From assembly GCA_040506775.1 (NCBI GenBank), contig JBEVWC010000003.1, positions 240,007 to 304,006 on the forward strand: a stretch of 64,000 nucleotides of DNA, given 5' to 3'. A program made the position numbers and the translations under genes. Source of the stretch: Thiodiazotropha sp040506775. Its GTDB lineage: Bacteria > Pseudomonadota > Gammaproteobacteria > Chromatiales > Chromatiaceae. A model generated the notes under the pieces. The model did no database searches. It was not told the origin of the DNA and saw nothing but the letters and a program-made list of their open reading frames with translations. Below are positions 34,784 through 45,425 of this stretch, piece after piece; within the stretch, counting starts at the first letter, position 1, and the number at the start of each line of letters is the position of its first letter.

Positions 34784-37700
34784 TGTCTGCTTTCCGCCAG
34801 CACTTCGTTGATGTTCTCCAGCAACTCACTCTCCTGATAGGGCTTGCCCAGACAGCGTTTGACGCCCAGATCCATGGCCCGTTGACGGTGTTTGTCACCC
34901 ACCCGGGAGGAGATCATGATGATCGGCAGCCCGTAATAGTCCACCGAGTTATTGATGTGACGGGCCAGTTCGAAACCATCCATACGCGGCATTTCGATAT
35001 CCAGCAGCATGATGTCAGGCACCTGCTCCTGCAGCAGGGCGACCGCTTCGACGCCGTCCTTTGCGGTGACCACTTCCATATCGTGACGTTCGAGGAGTCG
35101 GCTGGTGACCTTGCGCACGGTGATCGAATCGTCCACCACCATGACCCGCACCCGCTCTTCCACACGCTTCTGCGCCTGCTCGACCGAGGCCCGGATCGGT
35201 GCCGTGTGGGTGGCATCCATACGCACCAGGGCCGACAGATCGAGAATCAGCGCCACCCGGCCGTCCGCGAGAATGGTGCCGCCGGTGATCCAGCGTACAC
35301 TGCCCACCTGCTTGCCCAGGGACTTGACCACCACCTGGCGGCTGCCCAACAGTTCATCCACCTGCAACGCAACCTGATGTTCACCGGTCTGCAGCAGCAG
35401 CAGGGGCAGCCAGCGGTGGCCCTCCTGCAACTCCTGATGGCCGACACCCATCATGCGTCCCAGATAACTCACCTTGTACTGTTTGCCGGCGTATTCAAAA
35501 CCGTTCTGGGCATCCGCATAGCACTGCTGCAGATCCTGACGGCGGATACGCACCACGGCACTGACACTGCCGTGGGGTATGGCGTAGATTTCCTCGCCGA
35601 CCCGCACCAGCAGTGCGTCGGTGATTGCCAGGGTCAGGGGCAGACGGATGATGAAGCTGGTGCCGCGTCCCGGCTGGGAATCGATCTCCAGGGAGCCGCC
35701 CAGTTGTTTGACCTCACTGACCACCACGTCCAGGCCCACGCCGCGACCGGAGATCTGGGTGACCTCCTTGGCGGTACTGAAGCCGGGCAGCAGTACGCAT
35801 TGAATCAGATCGTCATCGCTGATCTCCGCATTGGCGTTGATCATGCCCTGCTTGATCGCCCGCGCCCGAATCGCCTCGATGTCCAGACCCCGTCCATCGT
35901 CGGACAGGGTGATCAGTACGTCGGTGGCTTCACGGTCCAGGTAGAGAGAGATACGGCCGGTCTCCTGCTTGCCCGTGGAAACACGGTCCTGGGGATACTC
36001 GATACCGTGGGATACTGAGTTGCGCAACAGATGTTCGAGCACCGGCACCATGCGGTTAAGGATACTGCGATCCAGCTCCCCTTCGATGCCGAAACACTCC
36101 AGGTTGGCCTTCTTGCTCAGCTGACCGGCGGTCTGACGAACCAGACGCTGCATGCGCGGCACCAGGGTGGCAAAGGGCACCATGCGGGTGCGTAGCAGGC
36201 CATCCTGCAGATCGTTGGAGATGCGCGACTGCTGCAACAGCAGGGTGTCGGTTTCACGCTGCAGGTCACGCAGGGATTCATTGATGTTACCCAGGTCGTT
36301 GACTGTCTCCACCAGAGCCCGGGACAGCTGCTGCATGTTGGAGAAGCGATCCAGTTCAAGCGGATCGAACTCCGCCTTCTCGTGATCGTCCTGCTCGTTG
36401 TCCCGTTCCCAGCGATACAGAATCTGTGCTTCGGTCTCGATTTCGAGGCCACGCAGCTGGGTGTAGAGCCGCGATACCGTCTGTTCGAGTTCCGAGAGGT
36501 TGAAGCCGAGCACGCTGTTCTGCTGTTCCAGACGGGCGCGGTAGATGCTCACCTCACCGGCATGATTGACCAGCCGGTCCATCAGTTCGGCATTGACGCG
36601 TACCTGGTCCTTGCTCGCCTTCTGACTCTCTTTGTCCTCATCCTGCTGGGGATTCAGCAGTTTCGCGATCTTTTCGTTGAACGGCAGCACCTTGGCGGAT
36701 TTCGGCGCTTCCTCCTCGACGACTTCCTGCGGCTCCTCGACCTGTTGGATGGTCTCCACCATACCGTCGTAGGAGGGGGTCATCTCGCCACCCAGCAGAT
36801 TGTGCAACTGGGTGACCTGCAGATCGGATGCGGGTACCTTGCCGGTCTTCGCCAGGGTATCCACCTGCAGGGCCAGATGATCGATCGCCTGTCTCAGGGT
36901 ATCGGTCACCGTCTCGATCGGGTCGATCTCGCCTTCGGCAAGCGAAGTCATGAGCGATTCCACCGCATGACTCAGATCCCCCACCGGCATGACACCGGCG
37001 AGACGGGCGCTGCCCTTGAGGGTGTGCAGGTTGCGCTGCATCCCGTCGATGGCGCTGCGATCTGTGAGATTATCCAGCCAGTTCTGGAAATTGGTCTCGA
37101 TCTGCTCGGTGAATTCCTTGGCTTCCTCGATGAAGATCTGGATCAGCTCCTCGTCTTCACCCACTTCCAGCAACACTTCATCCTGCAACAGCATGAAGGA
37201 GTCGTCACCGGTGTCCAGGGACTCCGAGGTGATATCTTCGATGGCGAAGGCATCATCCGGCAACTCCACGTCGAGTTCCTCGACCAGATCCTGGTTGCTG
37301 ACCGCTGCCGGTTCGACCTCCTCGATTTCAGTCTCGGCTGCCTCGCTCTCGAGCGCCTCGAGTTCCTGCTGCACCTCCGGATCGACAAAGGACTCGTCGC
37401 TGGCGCTCTGCTCACTGGCGGCATCGATCAGTGACTGAATCTCAGCGATCAGGGGATCCGCCCGATGCACACGACCGCTGGATTCCGCATCGTCGGTCTG
37501 GGTCGCGAGCAGATCCAGAGTCGCACGGGAGAGGTTCATCACCGCGCCTTCGGCGGGTACCAGACCCCGGGTCACCGCATTGAGCAGCGACTCCATGGCA
37601 TGACTCAGGTCTCCCACCGGCTCGATACCCGCCAGTCGGGAACTGCCCTTGATGGTATGCAGTGCCCGCTGCATCGCATCCACCGGCTGGTGATCCGAGG

Positions 37701-40700
37701 GATTGTCACTCCACTGCTGGAACTGCCCTTCCAGGGTTTCAAGCAGTTCCTTGGATTCTTCGACGAAGATCTCGACCAGCTCCCGGTCTTCGCTGACCTC
37801 GAACAGATCCCCATCGTGAAGGAAACTCATCGGCTCTTCGTAATAGGAGGCCGTGTCCACCGCCTCGGAAGCGCTGAACTCACTGTCGTCCTCTTCCAGG
37901 CGTTCCAGTTCCTGCTGCAGTTCCTCGTCCTGAGCGGTCTCGAGGGATGAGCTCAACGCTTCGGAACTCCACTCTTCGGCCTGCATCTCTTCAGATGCTG
38001 TTTCCTCAGACAGTTCAGCTTCTTCTGAGGCCGCTTCCGCTGGCTGTTCCAGTTCGGTTTCAAGGGTCTCGGAGACCGGTTCCTCCTCCAGGGCCTCCAT
38101 TATCTCCTCAAGGTTGGCATCTTCCGCGACCGCGTCCGCATCGAAATCCAGGAAGTCGCTGTCACTCTCTTCCAGGGCGACGGGTTCATCCTCTTCCTGA
38201 CGTGCGGAGGGATTCTCCAGGTCGTGTAGGAGGGTTTCGGAAATATGCACCTTGCCGGTAGTGGCGGCATCCTCCACCTGGGTGGCAAGGAAATCGAAGG
38301 CCTGGCGAACCAGGTCCTGAATCGGCTGGTCCGCGGTTATCTGCTGACGCAGAATGCGTTCGAACAGACTTTCAAGACCATGACTGACATCCCCGATCGG
38401 CAGGATACCGGCCAAACGGGAACTGCCCTTGAGGGTATGCAGGGTTCGCTTGATCTCATCGATCACCGCCCCGTCATGTAACGCATTTTCCCACCGGGTG
38501 TAACTCTCTTCGAGTGATTCCAGCAGCTCGCGTCCCTCTTCGATGAAGATCTCCAGCAGCTCTTCATCATCACCCACTTCGAAGAACTCGTCTTCCTGCA
38601 GGTAGGTAGTGGATTCGTGGAACACCCCAGGCTGCGGTGGCTCCTCATCCGACTCCTCAGCTTCCTCGAGTTCGAACAAGGGCTCCTCTGAGGATGGCTC
38701 CTCTGAGTAGGGTTCGGGCGCCTCTTCGAGTTCGAATGAGGGTTCCTCTGAAGTTGGCTCTGGGGCCTCTTCGGATTCGAACGAGGGTTCCTCTGGGAGT
38801 GGCTCGGGAGCCTCTTCAAGTTCGAATGAGGGTTCTTCCGCAGTTAACTCGGGAGCCTCATCAAGTTCACTCGATTCTTCAAGGAATGAGGTCGGCTCAC
38901 TCTCCAACGTAAGGTCGTCGGAGTCCGATTGAAGATCGGCCGCGTGCAGGTCCTCGCCGAGACCGTGGTGGAGCTGCTGCAGCGCGTCCCTCAAACCACT
39001 GAGATACGTCTCAACATTCGGTTCCGAGAGATCCTCATCCGGCAGGGTATCGAGAAGTTTACGGATATAGCCGACGCTGCCACCGATCAGCCCAAGCACC
39101 TGATCATCGGCAGGACGTTGCAGGTCATGAACTGCATTGGCATAGTCTTCCATGGCCTCACTGAGCTGTGCGATCGGCATGATGCCGGTCATCTGGGCAC
39201 TGCCGTGCAGGGTATGGCAGGCACGCACCACCGACTCCGGCAGTTGCATCGCCGGGTCCGCACCCTCTGCCATGCGCAGGAAGGCTTCAATCTCCTGAAG
39301 ATGTTCCTCGGACTCTTCGGCAAAAACCTCGAGCAGTTCGGTATCGATCTCGATAATCAGATCCGAATCCGTGAAATCTCCCAGCAGAGACTCATCCAGG
39401 ATGGCTTCCGGAGATTCCAGGAGGTTCTCCTCCAGCTCCACTTCATTCTCTTCGGACAGGGCCTGCAATTCGATTTGCGGCTCCTCTTCATCCGACAACT
39501 CCGTATCGAGTTCCAGACTCAGGTCTTCCAGTTCTTCCGGAAGTTCGAAGGAATCCTGCGTTTCTGCCACCTCATCAGGCATTTCCAGACTCAGTGAGTC
39601 AGTGTCCTGCACCTCGGATAACAGCTCCGGCTCCTCTGCCTCCGCCGATGTCTCGGTGATTTCCCCGGCAGTCTCTGCGACGGCTTCGGCTGCCTCTTCG
39701 ACCGATGATTCGGGCTCTGCCACCTCAACCGGGGCCTCTTCGGCTGCCGGCTCTTCCATCTGCGGCATGGGCTTGCCATCGGCCAGCGCATAAGCCTGAG
39801 CCTGGAGCAGATCCACATCCACGCTGGGATACACTCCCTGCTCCTGGGAATTGATCAAATCCGGCAGGGAAGCCACAACCCGGTTGAGCACATCGATCAT
39901 GTCCGGGCTGACATGAATGGTCTCGTCGATCAGACGATTGAGCATGTTTTCAACCGACCATGCCAGTTCGCCGATGACCTTGGCACCGACCAGGCGACCG
40001 CTGCCCTTGAGGGTATGGAATGAGCGACGGAAAGTGACCAGGGCATCCCGGTCCTCGTAATTGCGTTCCCAACGGGGCAGATGCTCCTGGATGACTTCCA
40101 GTTCCTCGCGGGCCTCCTCGATGAAAATCTCGAGGATCTCGGGATCGATCTCGTCGAGCATCGGTTTGCGGCTGGAGGGAATCTCCTCCTCTTCGACCGG
40201 TGGCTCGGGAGCGGCCACAACCGGTTCGGCAGGCGTTTCGGAGACCGGTTCAGGCTCAGCCTTCGGTTCCCCGATTGCAGGCTCGCTGTCCGCAGTGATC
40301 TCTTCCACCTGGGGTTGAGGGGGTTCGATCTGCAGGCTGCTGGCACCGAATTCCAGATCGGAAACCTCGTCCTCCTGAAGATCATAGCCTTCCGCATGAT
40401 CCGCCGATTCACTCACCTCGATGGGTTCCACCGGGGTGGTGTATTCGGTACGTTCCACCTGCCCTTCGCTGAGCAGGTCATTCAGCGAGGACTGGGCAAT
40501 CGCCAGGATCTCGCGACGGTCACCGGCACCATCGACGAGGGTTTCCAGGTAGTACTCGATACTGCTCACCACATCGGCCAGGGAGTTCATCTGCTGGCGA
40601 CTGGGTTTGCTGCGTGCCTCGATCAGGGTCTGCTGAATGAAGTTGCCGGTCTTCTGCAGCAGTTCTGCGGCTTCCCGCATATTGAGCATGTTCAGGGCGC

Positions 40701-42132
40701 CTTGCACACGTTTGAACCCCTGATGGACATTTTCCAGCAGGGTGGTCTCATCGGGCGCCTCGGTGAAGCTGATGATCGCCTCTTTGGCCTTGGCGATCTC
40801 TAATTTCGCCTCCTTCACCGTCTGTTTGATCAGGTTCTGGTATTCCCCTTCGGGCATACTCAGTCCCAGGGAGTCCTCCTCCTCTTCCGCCACACCGGGC
40901 TGGAAGGTGTGCAATGTACTCAGCGAGGACTCGACGTAGAGAATGTCGCCGGCCATCTCCATGAGTTCGAACTCTTCCGGCATCACCCCCTGCTCGACAA
41001 AGTTCTTCACCTTGTCGGCCTGACGGTTGAGGCGTGAGCGCAAGGCGCCCTGACCGATCATTCCGAGGGTATCCGCGAGTTTCCGGGTGGGCGATTCCAG
41101 GTGCGCCAGCATCTCCATGTTGGCCTTCTCGTCGCGCATGAACAGATCGAGAATATCCTTGATCCGGGTCAGCTCGGTGCTCACTGCATCCTTGATCGAT
41201 TCCGCGAGTTCCGCGTTGGAACCGGTCAGACCCAAACGGCCCTGACTCAACTGGGCTTCACTCGGCATTACCGTGTCGAGATGGAAGGTCTCCTTGATCT
41301 CCTGGATCAGCGGATGATGGGAGTCCGCCCGGGCGATGTAGTACAGCAGGTTCTTCAGCAATGCCGCCGGAGGCCGGTCGACCAGGGCTTGCTCACCACT
41401 GTCCACAATGGTCTTCATCTTGCGGTCGAGTCGGCTGAACAACTGCTTGACCGCGATACCGGGTGCGATTGTGTTCTCGATCAAACCGTGCATCAGGCCT
41501 TCTGCAACCCAGAACAGCTGCTTGACCTGTTCGGTCCCGGCATGCTGGCGCATGGTGGCGAAAACATCGCGCAACAACGGCCAGCCATGCACCGTATCCC
41601 GCTTGCGGTACCAGCTCAGAAGACCGAGGTGAAACTTCTGCCTTACCTGGCGGGTGAGTTCCGGCAGGTGATCATTGATCTGACCCTGTTCGTCACGGGT
41701 ATCGATTTCCGGTTTGAATAATGCGGCTTCCGACAGCAGCGGGGCATCACGGACCGCACGCAGATCATTCAGCAGGGGCAGAATGATCAGCGGTATGTCC
41801 GCATCGCCGCCCTGCAGCTTCTCCAGATAGTCGGGCAGCTGAATCAGCGCCAGCATCAACGCCTCGGCGGCATCCTCTTCCTGACGCACACGACCCTGCG
41901 CCATGTCCCGCACCACCAGCTCCATCTCCTCAGCGAGCATGCTGGGTCCGTAGACCTGCACCATCTGCAGGACCCGGGCAATCTGGTGCAGGTGATCACC
42001 GCAAACCGCGAGGGAATCCCCATCACCGGGTGACTCCACATAGGCTTCCAAAGCCTGACGGGCATGACGAATGGACACATCCAATTCATCCTTGACCCAG
42101 TTCAGGGCGCCAAAATCTTGCGCGTTATTCAT
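34780..42132 (-). CDS. chpA: Hybrid chemotaxis histidine kinase ChpA (multi-Hpt, CheA, REC)
   Basis: 2450 residues, close to the ~2470 of Pseudomonas ChpA; controls type IV pilus motors and mechanosensing. The N-terminal ~600 residues are helical FimL/Spt-like. Five Hpt domains follow, with phospho-His in FHTLKGSGR (~704), CHTLHGSAQ (~972), LHTLKGSSR (~1231), LHTIKGSSR (~1493) and LHTLKGSAR (~1703). They are joined by very acidic linkers, one with 15-residue repeats. Then come the dimerisation and HATPase domains (NSVSHG ~2041, DDGRGLD ~2080, GRGVGLDVV ~2130), a CheW-like domain, and a C-terminal receiver (VVDDS ~2332, LLDIEMPR with Asp ~2378). It is coupled to chpC; pilJ lies 81 bp upstream. 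Confidence 0.96.
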   Translation of the reverse strand: MNNAQDFGALNWVKDELDVSIRHARQALEAYVESPGDGDSLAVCGDHLHQIARVLQMVQVYGPSMLAEEMELVVRDMAQGRVRQEEDAAEALMLALIQLPDYLEKLQGGDADIPLIILPLLNDLRAVRDAPLLSEAALFKPEIDTRDEQGQINDHLPELTRQVRQKFHLGLLSWYRKRDTVHGWPLLRDVFATMRQHAGTEQVKQLFWVAEGLMHGLIENTIAPGIAVKQLFSRLDRKMKTIVDSGEQALVDRPPAALLKNLLYYIARADSHHPLIQEIKETFHLDTVMPSEAQLSQGRLGLTGSNAELAESIKDAVSTELTRIKDILDLFMRDEKANMEMLAHLESPTRKLADTLGMIGQGALRSRLNRQADKVKNFVEQGVMPEEFELMEMAGDILYVESSLSTLHTFQPGVAEEEEDSLGLSMPEGEYQNLIKQTVKEAKLEIAKAKEAIISFTEAPDETTLLENVHQGFKRVQGALNMLNMREAAELLQKTGNFIQQTLIEARSKPSRQQMNSLADVVSSIEYYLETLVDGAGDRREILAIAQSSLNDLLSEGQVERTEYTTPVEPIEVSESADHAEGYDLQEDEVSDLEFGASSLQIEPPQPQVEEITADSEPAIGEPKAEPEPVSETPAEPVVAAPEPPVEEEEIPSSRKPMLDEIDPEILEIFIEEAREELEVIQEHLPRWERNYEDRDALVTFRRSFHTLKGSGRLVGAKVIGELAWSVENMLNRLIDETIHVSPDMIDVLNRVVASLPDLINSQEQGVYPSVDVDLLQAQAYALADGKPMPQMEEPAAEEAPVEVAEPESSVEEAAEAVAETAGEITETSAEAEEPELLSEVQDTDSLSLEMPDEVAETQDSFELPEELEDLSLELDTELSDEEEPQIELQALSEENEVELEENLLESPEAILDESLLGDFTDSDLIIEIDTELLEVFAEESEEHLQEIEAFLRMAEGADPAMQLPESVVRACHTLHGSAQMTGIMPIAQLSEAMEDYANAVHDLQRPADDQVLGLIGGSVGYIRKLLDTLPDEDLSEPNVETYLSGLRDALQQLHHGLGEDLHAADLQSDSDDLTLESEPTSFLEESSELDEAPELTAEEPSFELEEAPEPLPEEPSFESEEAPEPTSEEPSFELEEAPEPYSEEPSSEEPLFELEEAEESDEEPPQPGVFHESTTYLQEDEFFEVGDDEELLEIFIEEGRELLESLEESYTRWENALHDGAVIDEIKRTLHTLKGSSRLAGILPIGDVSHGLESLFERILRQQITADQPIQDLVRQAFDFLATQVEDAATTGKVHISETLLHDLENPSARQEEDEPVALEESDSDFLDFDADAVAEDANLEEIMEALEEEPVSETLETELEQPAEAASEEAELSEETASEEMQAEEWSSEALSSSLETAQDEELQQELERLEEDDSEFSASEAVDTASYYEEPMSFLHDGDLFEVSEDRELVEIFVEESKELLETLEGQFQQWSDNPSDHQPVDAMQRALHTIKGSSRLAGIEPVGDLSHAMESLLNAVTRGLVPAEGAVMNLSRATLDLLATQTDDAESSGRVHRADPLIAEIQSLIDAASEQSASDESFVDPEVQQELEALESEAAETEIEEVEPAAVSNQDLVEELDVELPDDAFAIEDITSESLDTGDDSFMLLQDEVLLEVGEDEELIQIFIEEAKEFTEQIETNFQNWLDNLTDRSAIDGMQRNLHTLKGSARLAGVMPVGDLSHAVESLMTSLAEGEIDPIETVTDTLRQAIDHLALQVDTLAKTGKVPASDLQVTQLHNLLGGEMTPSYDGMVETIQQVEEPQEVVEEEAPKSAKVLPFNEKIAKLLNPQQDEDKESQKASKDQVRVNAELMDRLVNHAGEVSIYRARLEQQNSVLGFNLSELEQTVSRLYTQLRGLEIETEAQILYRWERDNEQDDHEKAEFDPLELDRFSNMQQLSRALVETVNDLGNINESLRDLQRETDTLLLQQSRISNDLQDGLLRTRMVPFATLVPRMQRLVRQTAGQLSKKANLECFGIEGELDRSILNRMVPVLEHLLRNSVSHGIEYPQDRVSTGKQETGRISLYLDREATDVLITLSDDGRGLDIEAIRARAIKQGMINANAEISDDDLIQCVLLPGFSTAKEVTQISGRGVGLDVVVSEVKQLGGSLEIDSQPGRGTSFIIRLPLTLAITDALLVRVGEEIYAIPHGSVSAVVRIRRQDLQQCYADAQNGFEYAGKQYKVSYLGRMMGVGHQELQEGHRWLPLLLLQTGEHQVALQVDELLGSRQVVVKSLGKQVGSVRWITGGTILADGRVALILDLSALVRMDATHTAPIRASVEQAQKRVEERVRVMVVDDSITVRKVTSRLLERHDMEVVTAKDGVEAVALLQEQVPDIMLLDIEMPRMDGFELARHINNSVDYYGLPIIMISSRVGDKHRQRAMDLGVKRCLGKPYQESELLENINEVLAESRQ
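38640..38890 (-). repeat. 45-bp tandem repeats inside chpA
   Basis: Three 45-bp units (GAG starts at 38738, 38783 and 38828) with degenerate flanking copies encode 15-residue repeats such as EEPSFELEEAPEPLP. They form an acidic, Pro/Glu-rich linker between the second and third Hpt domains. The near-identity at DNA level suggests recent copy-number change. Confidence 0.8.
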
Positions 42133-42213
42133 GTGCGGTGCACTCCCGTCGGGAAACCGGTGAGGGTGTCATTGAGCATACTTGTCCATCTTATGTAGCT
42201 ATGGCCACCGGCA

Positions 42214-44256
42214 TCAGGACGGCAAACGGAAACCGGCAACGGATTTCTGCAGCTGATCCGACAGATCCGCCAACGCACCGATGGAGTTCGCGGTCTGATG
42301 TGTGCCTTCCGAAGTCTGGTTGGTAATCTCCTGAATGACGCTCATGGTGTCTTTCACATTCACTGCCTGTTCCGACTGGACCTGCGCCGAGGTGGCGATC
42401 TTGCCGGTCAGATCGGCAATGTACTGGGACACGCTTTCGATCTCTTTCAGGGCCTCGCCCGCGTCTTCCGCGAGTTTCGCGCCTTTCACCACACCCGAGG
42501 TACTCGCCTCCATGGAGGTCACCGCTTCATTGGTGTCCGCCTGAATGGTCTTAACCAGTGCTTCGATCTGTTTGGTCGCGTTGATGGAACGTTCCGCGAG
42601 TCGCTGCACTTCGTCCGCAACCACCGCAAAACCGCGCCCGGCCTCACCGGCCATGGCGGCCTGCATGGCGGCGTTGAGTGCGAGGATGTTGGTCTGGTCG
42701 GCGATGTCGTCGATCAGTTCCACGATATCGCCGATCTCCTGGGAGCTTTCACCCAGACGCTTGATCCGCTTCGAGGTCTCCTGGATCTGCTCACGAATGT
42801 TGTCCATGCCGTTGATGGTGTTGCGCACGGTATCGGCACCGGCGCTGGCGATCTCCACCGAGCGCTTGGCCACCTCGGCCGATTCGGTCGCGTCGTTGGA
42901 CATCTGGTCGATCGCTTCAGTCATCTCGCCGATGGAGCCGTTGGCCAGGGAAATCTGTTCAGCCTGATGCTCACTCGCTTCCGCCAGATGCATGGCAGTG
43001 GCGCGACTCTCCTGGGTGGCGCTGGAAACCTGCTCCGAGGTCGTATTGATGGTGGTTACCAGTTCCCGCAGCGCTTCGATGGCGTAGTTGATCGAGTCGG
43101 CGATGGCGCCGGTGATATCCTCGGTCACGCTGGCGGTCACGGTGAGGTCACCGTCGGCCAGGTCGCCCATTTCATCGAGCAGCTGCAGAATCGCCTTCTG
43201 GTTGTTTTCGTTCTGCTGCTTACTGGCCATTTCCCGACGTTGCGCATCGACAACCAGTTGCACGCCGAGCAGCACCAGGAACAAAGCCGCGGCACCGCCA
43301 AACAGCGCGATCATACCGGGACCGGCCTTGATTCCGATGAAGGAGAAACGACCCGGAGATTGGCTGTAGGCAGCAATCAGGGTGTCCGCCGCGTCACTCA
43401 CCTGGTCGGAACCACTGCTCACCATGGAGGCCGCTTCCAGGGCCGGCAGCACATCCGGGATGTTTTCGATAATCTCTGCCGCGTTGTCCTGAATGGTGGT
43501 GAACAGGGTGGCCACGTCAGCAAGCCGCTGCAAGGCGACCTTGTCATCGACCTTGTCGATACCCAGATCCTTGTCGCCGCTGCGCAGGCCTTCGAGCACC
43601 CGGCCAAACATGTCGGCATCACGGCTGAACTGGTCAATCGCGGCGGCAGTCTTTTCACCGCCGGCCAACACCTGGTTGACGTTGGAGTTGATCCGCTGGA
43701 TCAGCACCTGCAGTTCCGTCGCGGTGTACACCTGACGGCGCGGGGCGTTGCTGTTGATCAACACCTCACCCAGCTCCTCGGAGAGTTCCTGCAACTGCGG
43801 GACGAATTCGGAGATCACCGCTGAGAATTCGTCGATCGCAAGGATGTTCTCCTGGGCCTTGAGGATTTCATCGATGTTGTTCTTGAGACTGTTCCACTTG
43901 GTTTCCAGGTCCGTCAGCTCAGTATTCACCGCGGCCGGCGAGGCGGGCAGATCACTGGCAGCACCACCACCGTTCTTCAGTTCGTACATGATGGTGTCAA
44001 AACGGTCCCGGGTCTTCTGCAGGGGTTTGAAGGACTGAAGCTCACCCCGGGAGGCCGAGAGGGCGTATTTGGCAATACGCTGGGACAATACCTGCTGCTC
44101 CGCAGTACGGATCAGGTAGCCCTCATCGTAGGAATCCCATTTGGTGGTATGCAAAAAGGTCACGAGTGCCAACACCAGACACACCAGGACCAATACAGCC
44201 AAGGTGGTGATGACCTTGTTTGAGGGCAGATTCACGCCCGCATGTTTGCCTTTCAT
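42214..44256 (-). CDS. pilJ: Type IV pilus chemoreceptor PilJ
   Basis: 680 residues. Transmembrane helix 1 (TTLAVLVLVCLVLALVTF) is followed by a long periplasmic region with two PilJ-type helical modules (residues about 45-300). Helix 2 (GMIALFGGAAALFLVLLGVQ) comes next, then a HAMP-like linker and a cytoplasmic MCP signalling domain with the hairpin tip EAGRGFAVVADEVQRLAE. It senses pilus/pilin state and activates ChpA through PilI. Gene order pilG-H-I-J-chpA supports the name. pilK (CheR), which follows pilJ in Pseudomonas, is missing. Confidence 0.95.
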   Translation of the reverse strand: MKGKHAGVNLPSNKVITTLAVLVLVCLVLALVTFLHTTKWDSYDEGYLIRTAEQQVLSQRIAKYALSASRGELQSFKPLQKTRDRFDTIMYELKNGGGAASDLPASPAAVNTELTDLETKWNSLKNNIDEILKAQENILAIDEFSAVISEFVPQLQELSEELGEVLINSNAPRRQVYTATELQVLIQRINSNVNQVLAGGEKTAAAIDQFSRDADMFGRVLEGLRSGDKDLGIDKVDDKVALQRLADVATLFTTIQDNAAEIIENIPDVLPALEAASMVSSGSDQVSDAADTLIAAYSQSPGRFSFIGIKAGPGMIALFGGAAALFLVLLGVQLVVDAQRREMASKQQNENNQKAILQLLDEMGDLADGDLTVTASVTEDITGAIADSINYAIEALRELVTTINTTSEQVSSATQESRATAMHLAEASEHQAEQISLANGSIGEMTEAIDQMSNDATESAEVAKRSVEIASAGADTVRNTINGMDNIREQIQETSKRIKRLGESSQEIGDIVELIDDIADQTNILALNAAMQAAMAGEAGRGFAVVADEVQRLAERSINATKQIEALVKTIQADTNEAVTSMEASTSGVVKGAKLAEDAGEALKEIESVSQYIADLTGKIATSAQVQSEQAVNVKDTMSVIQEITNQTSEGTHQTANSIGALADLSDQLQKSVAGFRLPS

Positions 44257-44313
44257 TCTTCTTTCTCCCGAAAGCTTTAAGTCTCAATCCTTAATTCAGT
44301 CTTATCCGCCAAT

Positions 44314-44883
44314 TCAACTTGCCGCGATCTGGAATACGGGATCATCCGCCAGTGCGGCCAGACTGAATACTGGCCAGGACATCCCGTCCTGATCAAACTC
44401 AAACTGAACATATTTCGTGAATTTATTATTAACGGCCCGAGCCTCTCTGGCCGTCTCTTTGGCGAAATGGCGCATACCGACCATCTCACCCACCAATACC
44501 CCGGTCAGACCACTGCCCAGAGCGAACACCAGTACCCGGCTGCGCCGGGTGCGGCGTGTCTTTCTTCCGATCAGAAACAGTTGCAGGTCGATAACGGGGA
44601 TCAAGGTGCCGCGTATGTTCGCAACGCCCAACATCCAGGGCTTGGAACCGGGAACCAGGGTCAGCGAGGACGGGTAGTTGAGGATCTCTTTGACACTGCT
44701 CAACGGAGCAATGAACCGGTTTTCACCGATATAGAACATCACCCCTTCCCAGTAGGTCTGTATCAGCTGCTGCTGAGGCAGTCCCTGCGCCTGCTCCCTG
44801 CAGCGCTCTTCCAGGTCAGCCAGAAGCTGCACCACCCCTTCCGGGGTATCCACAATCGGCTGTGGCAAGGTGTTATCCGGCAT
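44314..44883 (-). CDS. pilI: CheW-like adaptor PilI
   Basis: 189 residues, a CheW domain coupling PilJ to ChpA (FIAPLSSVKEILNYPSSLTL, GVANIRGTLIPVIDLQLF, GVLVGEMVGMRHF). The PilI N-terminal extension (DLEERCREQAQGLPQQQ) is present. Its start overlaps the pilH stop by 11 bp. Confidence 0.93.
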   Translation of the reverse strand: MPDNTLPQPIVDTPEGVVQLLADLEERCREQAQGLPQQQLIQTYWEGVMFYIGENRFIAPLSSVKEILNYPSSLTLVPGSKPWMLGVANIRGTLIPVIDLQLFLIGRKTRRTRRSRVLVFALGSGLTGVLVGEMVGMRHFAKETAREARAVNNKFTKYVQFEFDQDGMSWPVFSLAALADDPVFQIAAS

Positions 44884-45313
44884 TGATCAAGGCCCTGATC
44901 TTGCTCAGCAGTTCCGCGGGAGCCACCGGTTTGACCATGTATTCCGTAGCGCCCTGCCGCATACCCCAATTAATGTCCGTCTGCTGATCCTTGGTGGTCA
45001 CCATGATGACCGGAATCCGCGCAGTGGTTTCATCGTTCTTCAACAGGCGTGTGGCCTGGAATCCGTTCAGGACGGGCATTACCACATCCATCAGGATCAG
45101 GTCGGGAAGCTCCTGCTTGGCCATATCGACGCCTTCCTGCCCATCCTTAGCCACCAGTATCTGGTACCCCTGCTTTTCGAGAATCTTCTTGAAGACAACA
45201 ATCTCCGTGGGCGAATCATCGACTACGAGAATCCTACCTTTGGTCTCGCCAGTAGCTGGGGTGCTGCTGTCTTCCGAGTCCTCGCGACCCTTGCGAAATA
45301 AGTTTTTGATCAT
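44873..45313 (-). CDS. pilH: Response regulator PilH
   Basis: 146 residues: a short charged N-terminal extension (residues 1-25) and a single receiver domain with VVDDSPTE, phospho-acceptor in LILMDVVMP, VTTKDQQTD and KPVAP. There is no output domain. In Pseudomonas PilH opposes PilG and is tied to PilT retraction and cAMP control. It lies between pilG and pilI. Confidence 0.92.
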   Translation of the reverse strand: MIKNLFRKGREDSEDSSTPATGETKGRILVVDDSPTEIVVFKKILEKQGYQILVAKDGQEGVDMAKQELPDLILMDVVMPVLNGFQATRLLKNDETTARIPVIMVTTKDQQTDINWGMRQGATEYMVKPVAPAELLSKIRALINAG

Positions 45314-45425
45314 GGTATTACTCTGCCCGCTTGTTCTACGCCTTATCGGCTGATGTCACAATGTCTTTAAACCGGGTATCCCTACGTCTGGCAGACATCT
45401 CCGCCTGAAGATGCCAGGTGCAAGT

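Noticed and set aside
38640..38890. CRISPR-like regular spacing
   Set aside because: The units are contiguous 45-bp coding repeats without spacers and stay in the chpA frame.
34783..42000. Many long open frames antisense to chpA (up to 411 codons)
   Set aside because: They are composition shadows of a GC-rich gene on the other strand; the His-rich translations and lack of start signals show no real coding.
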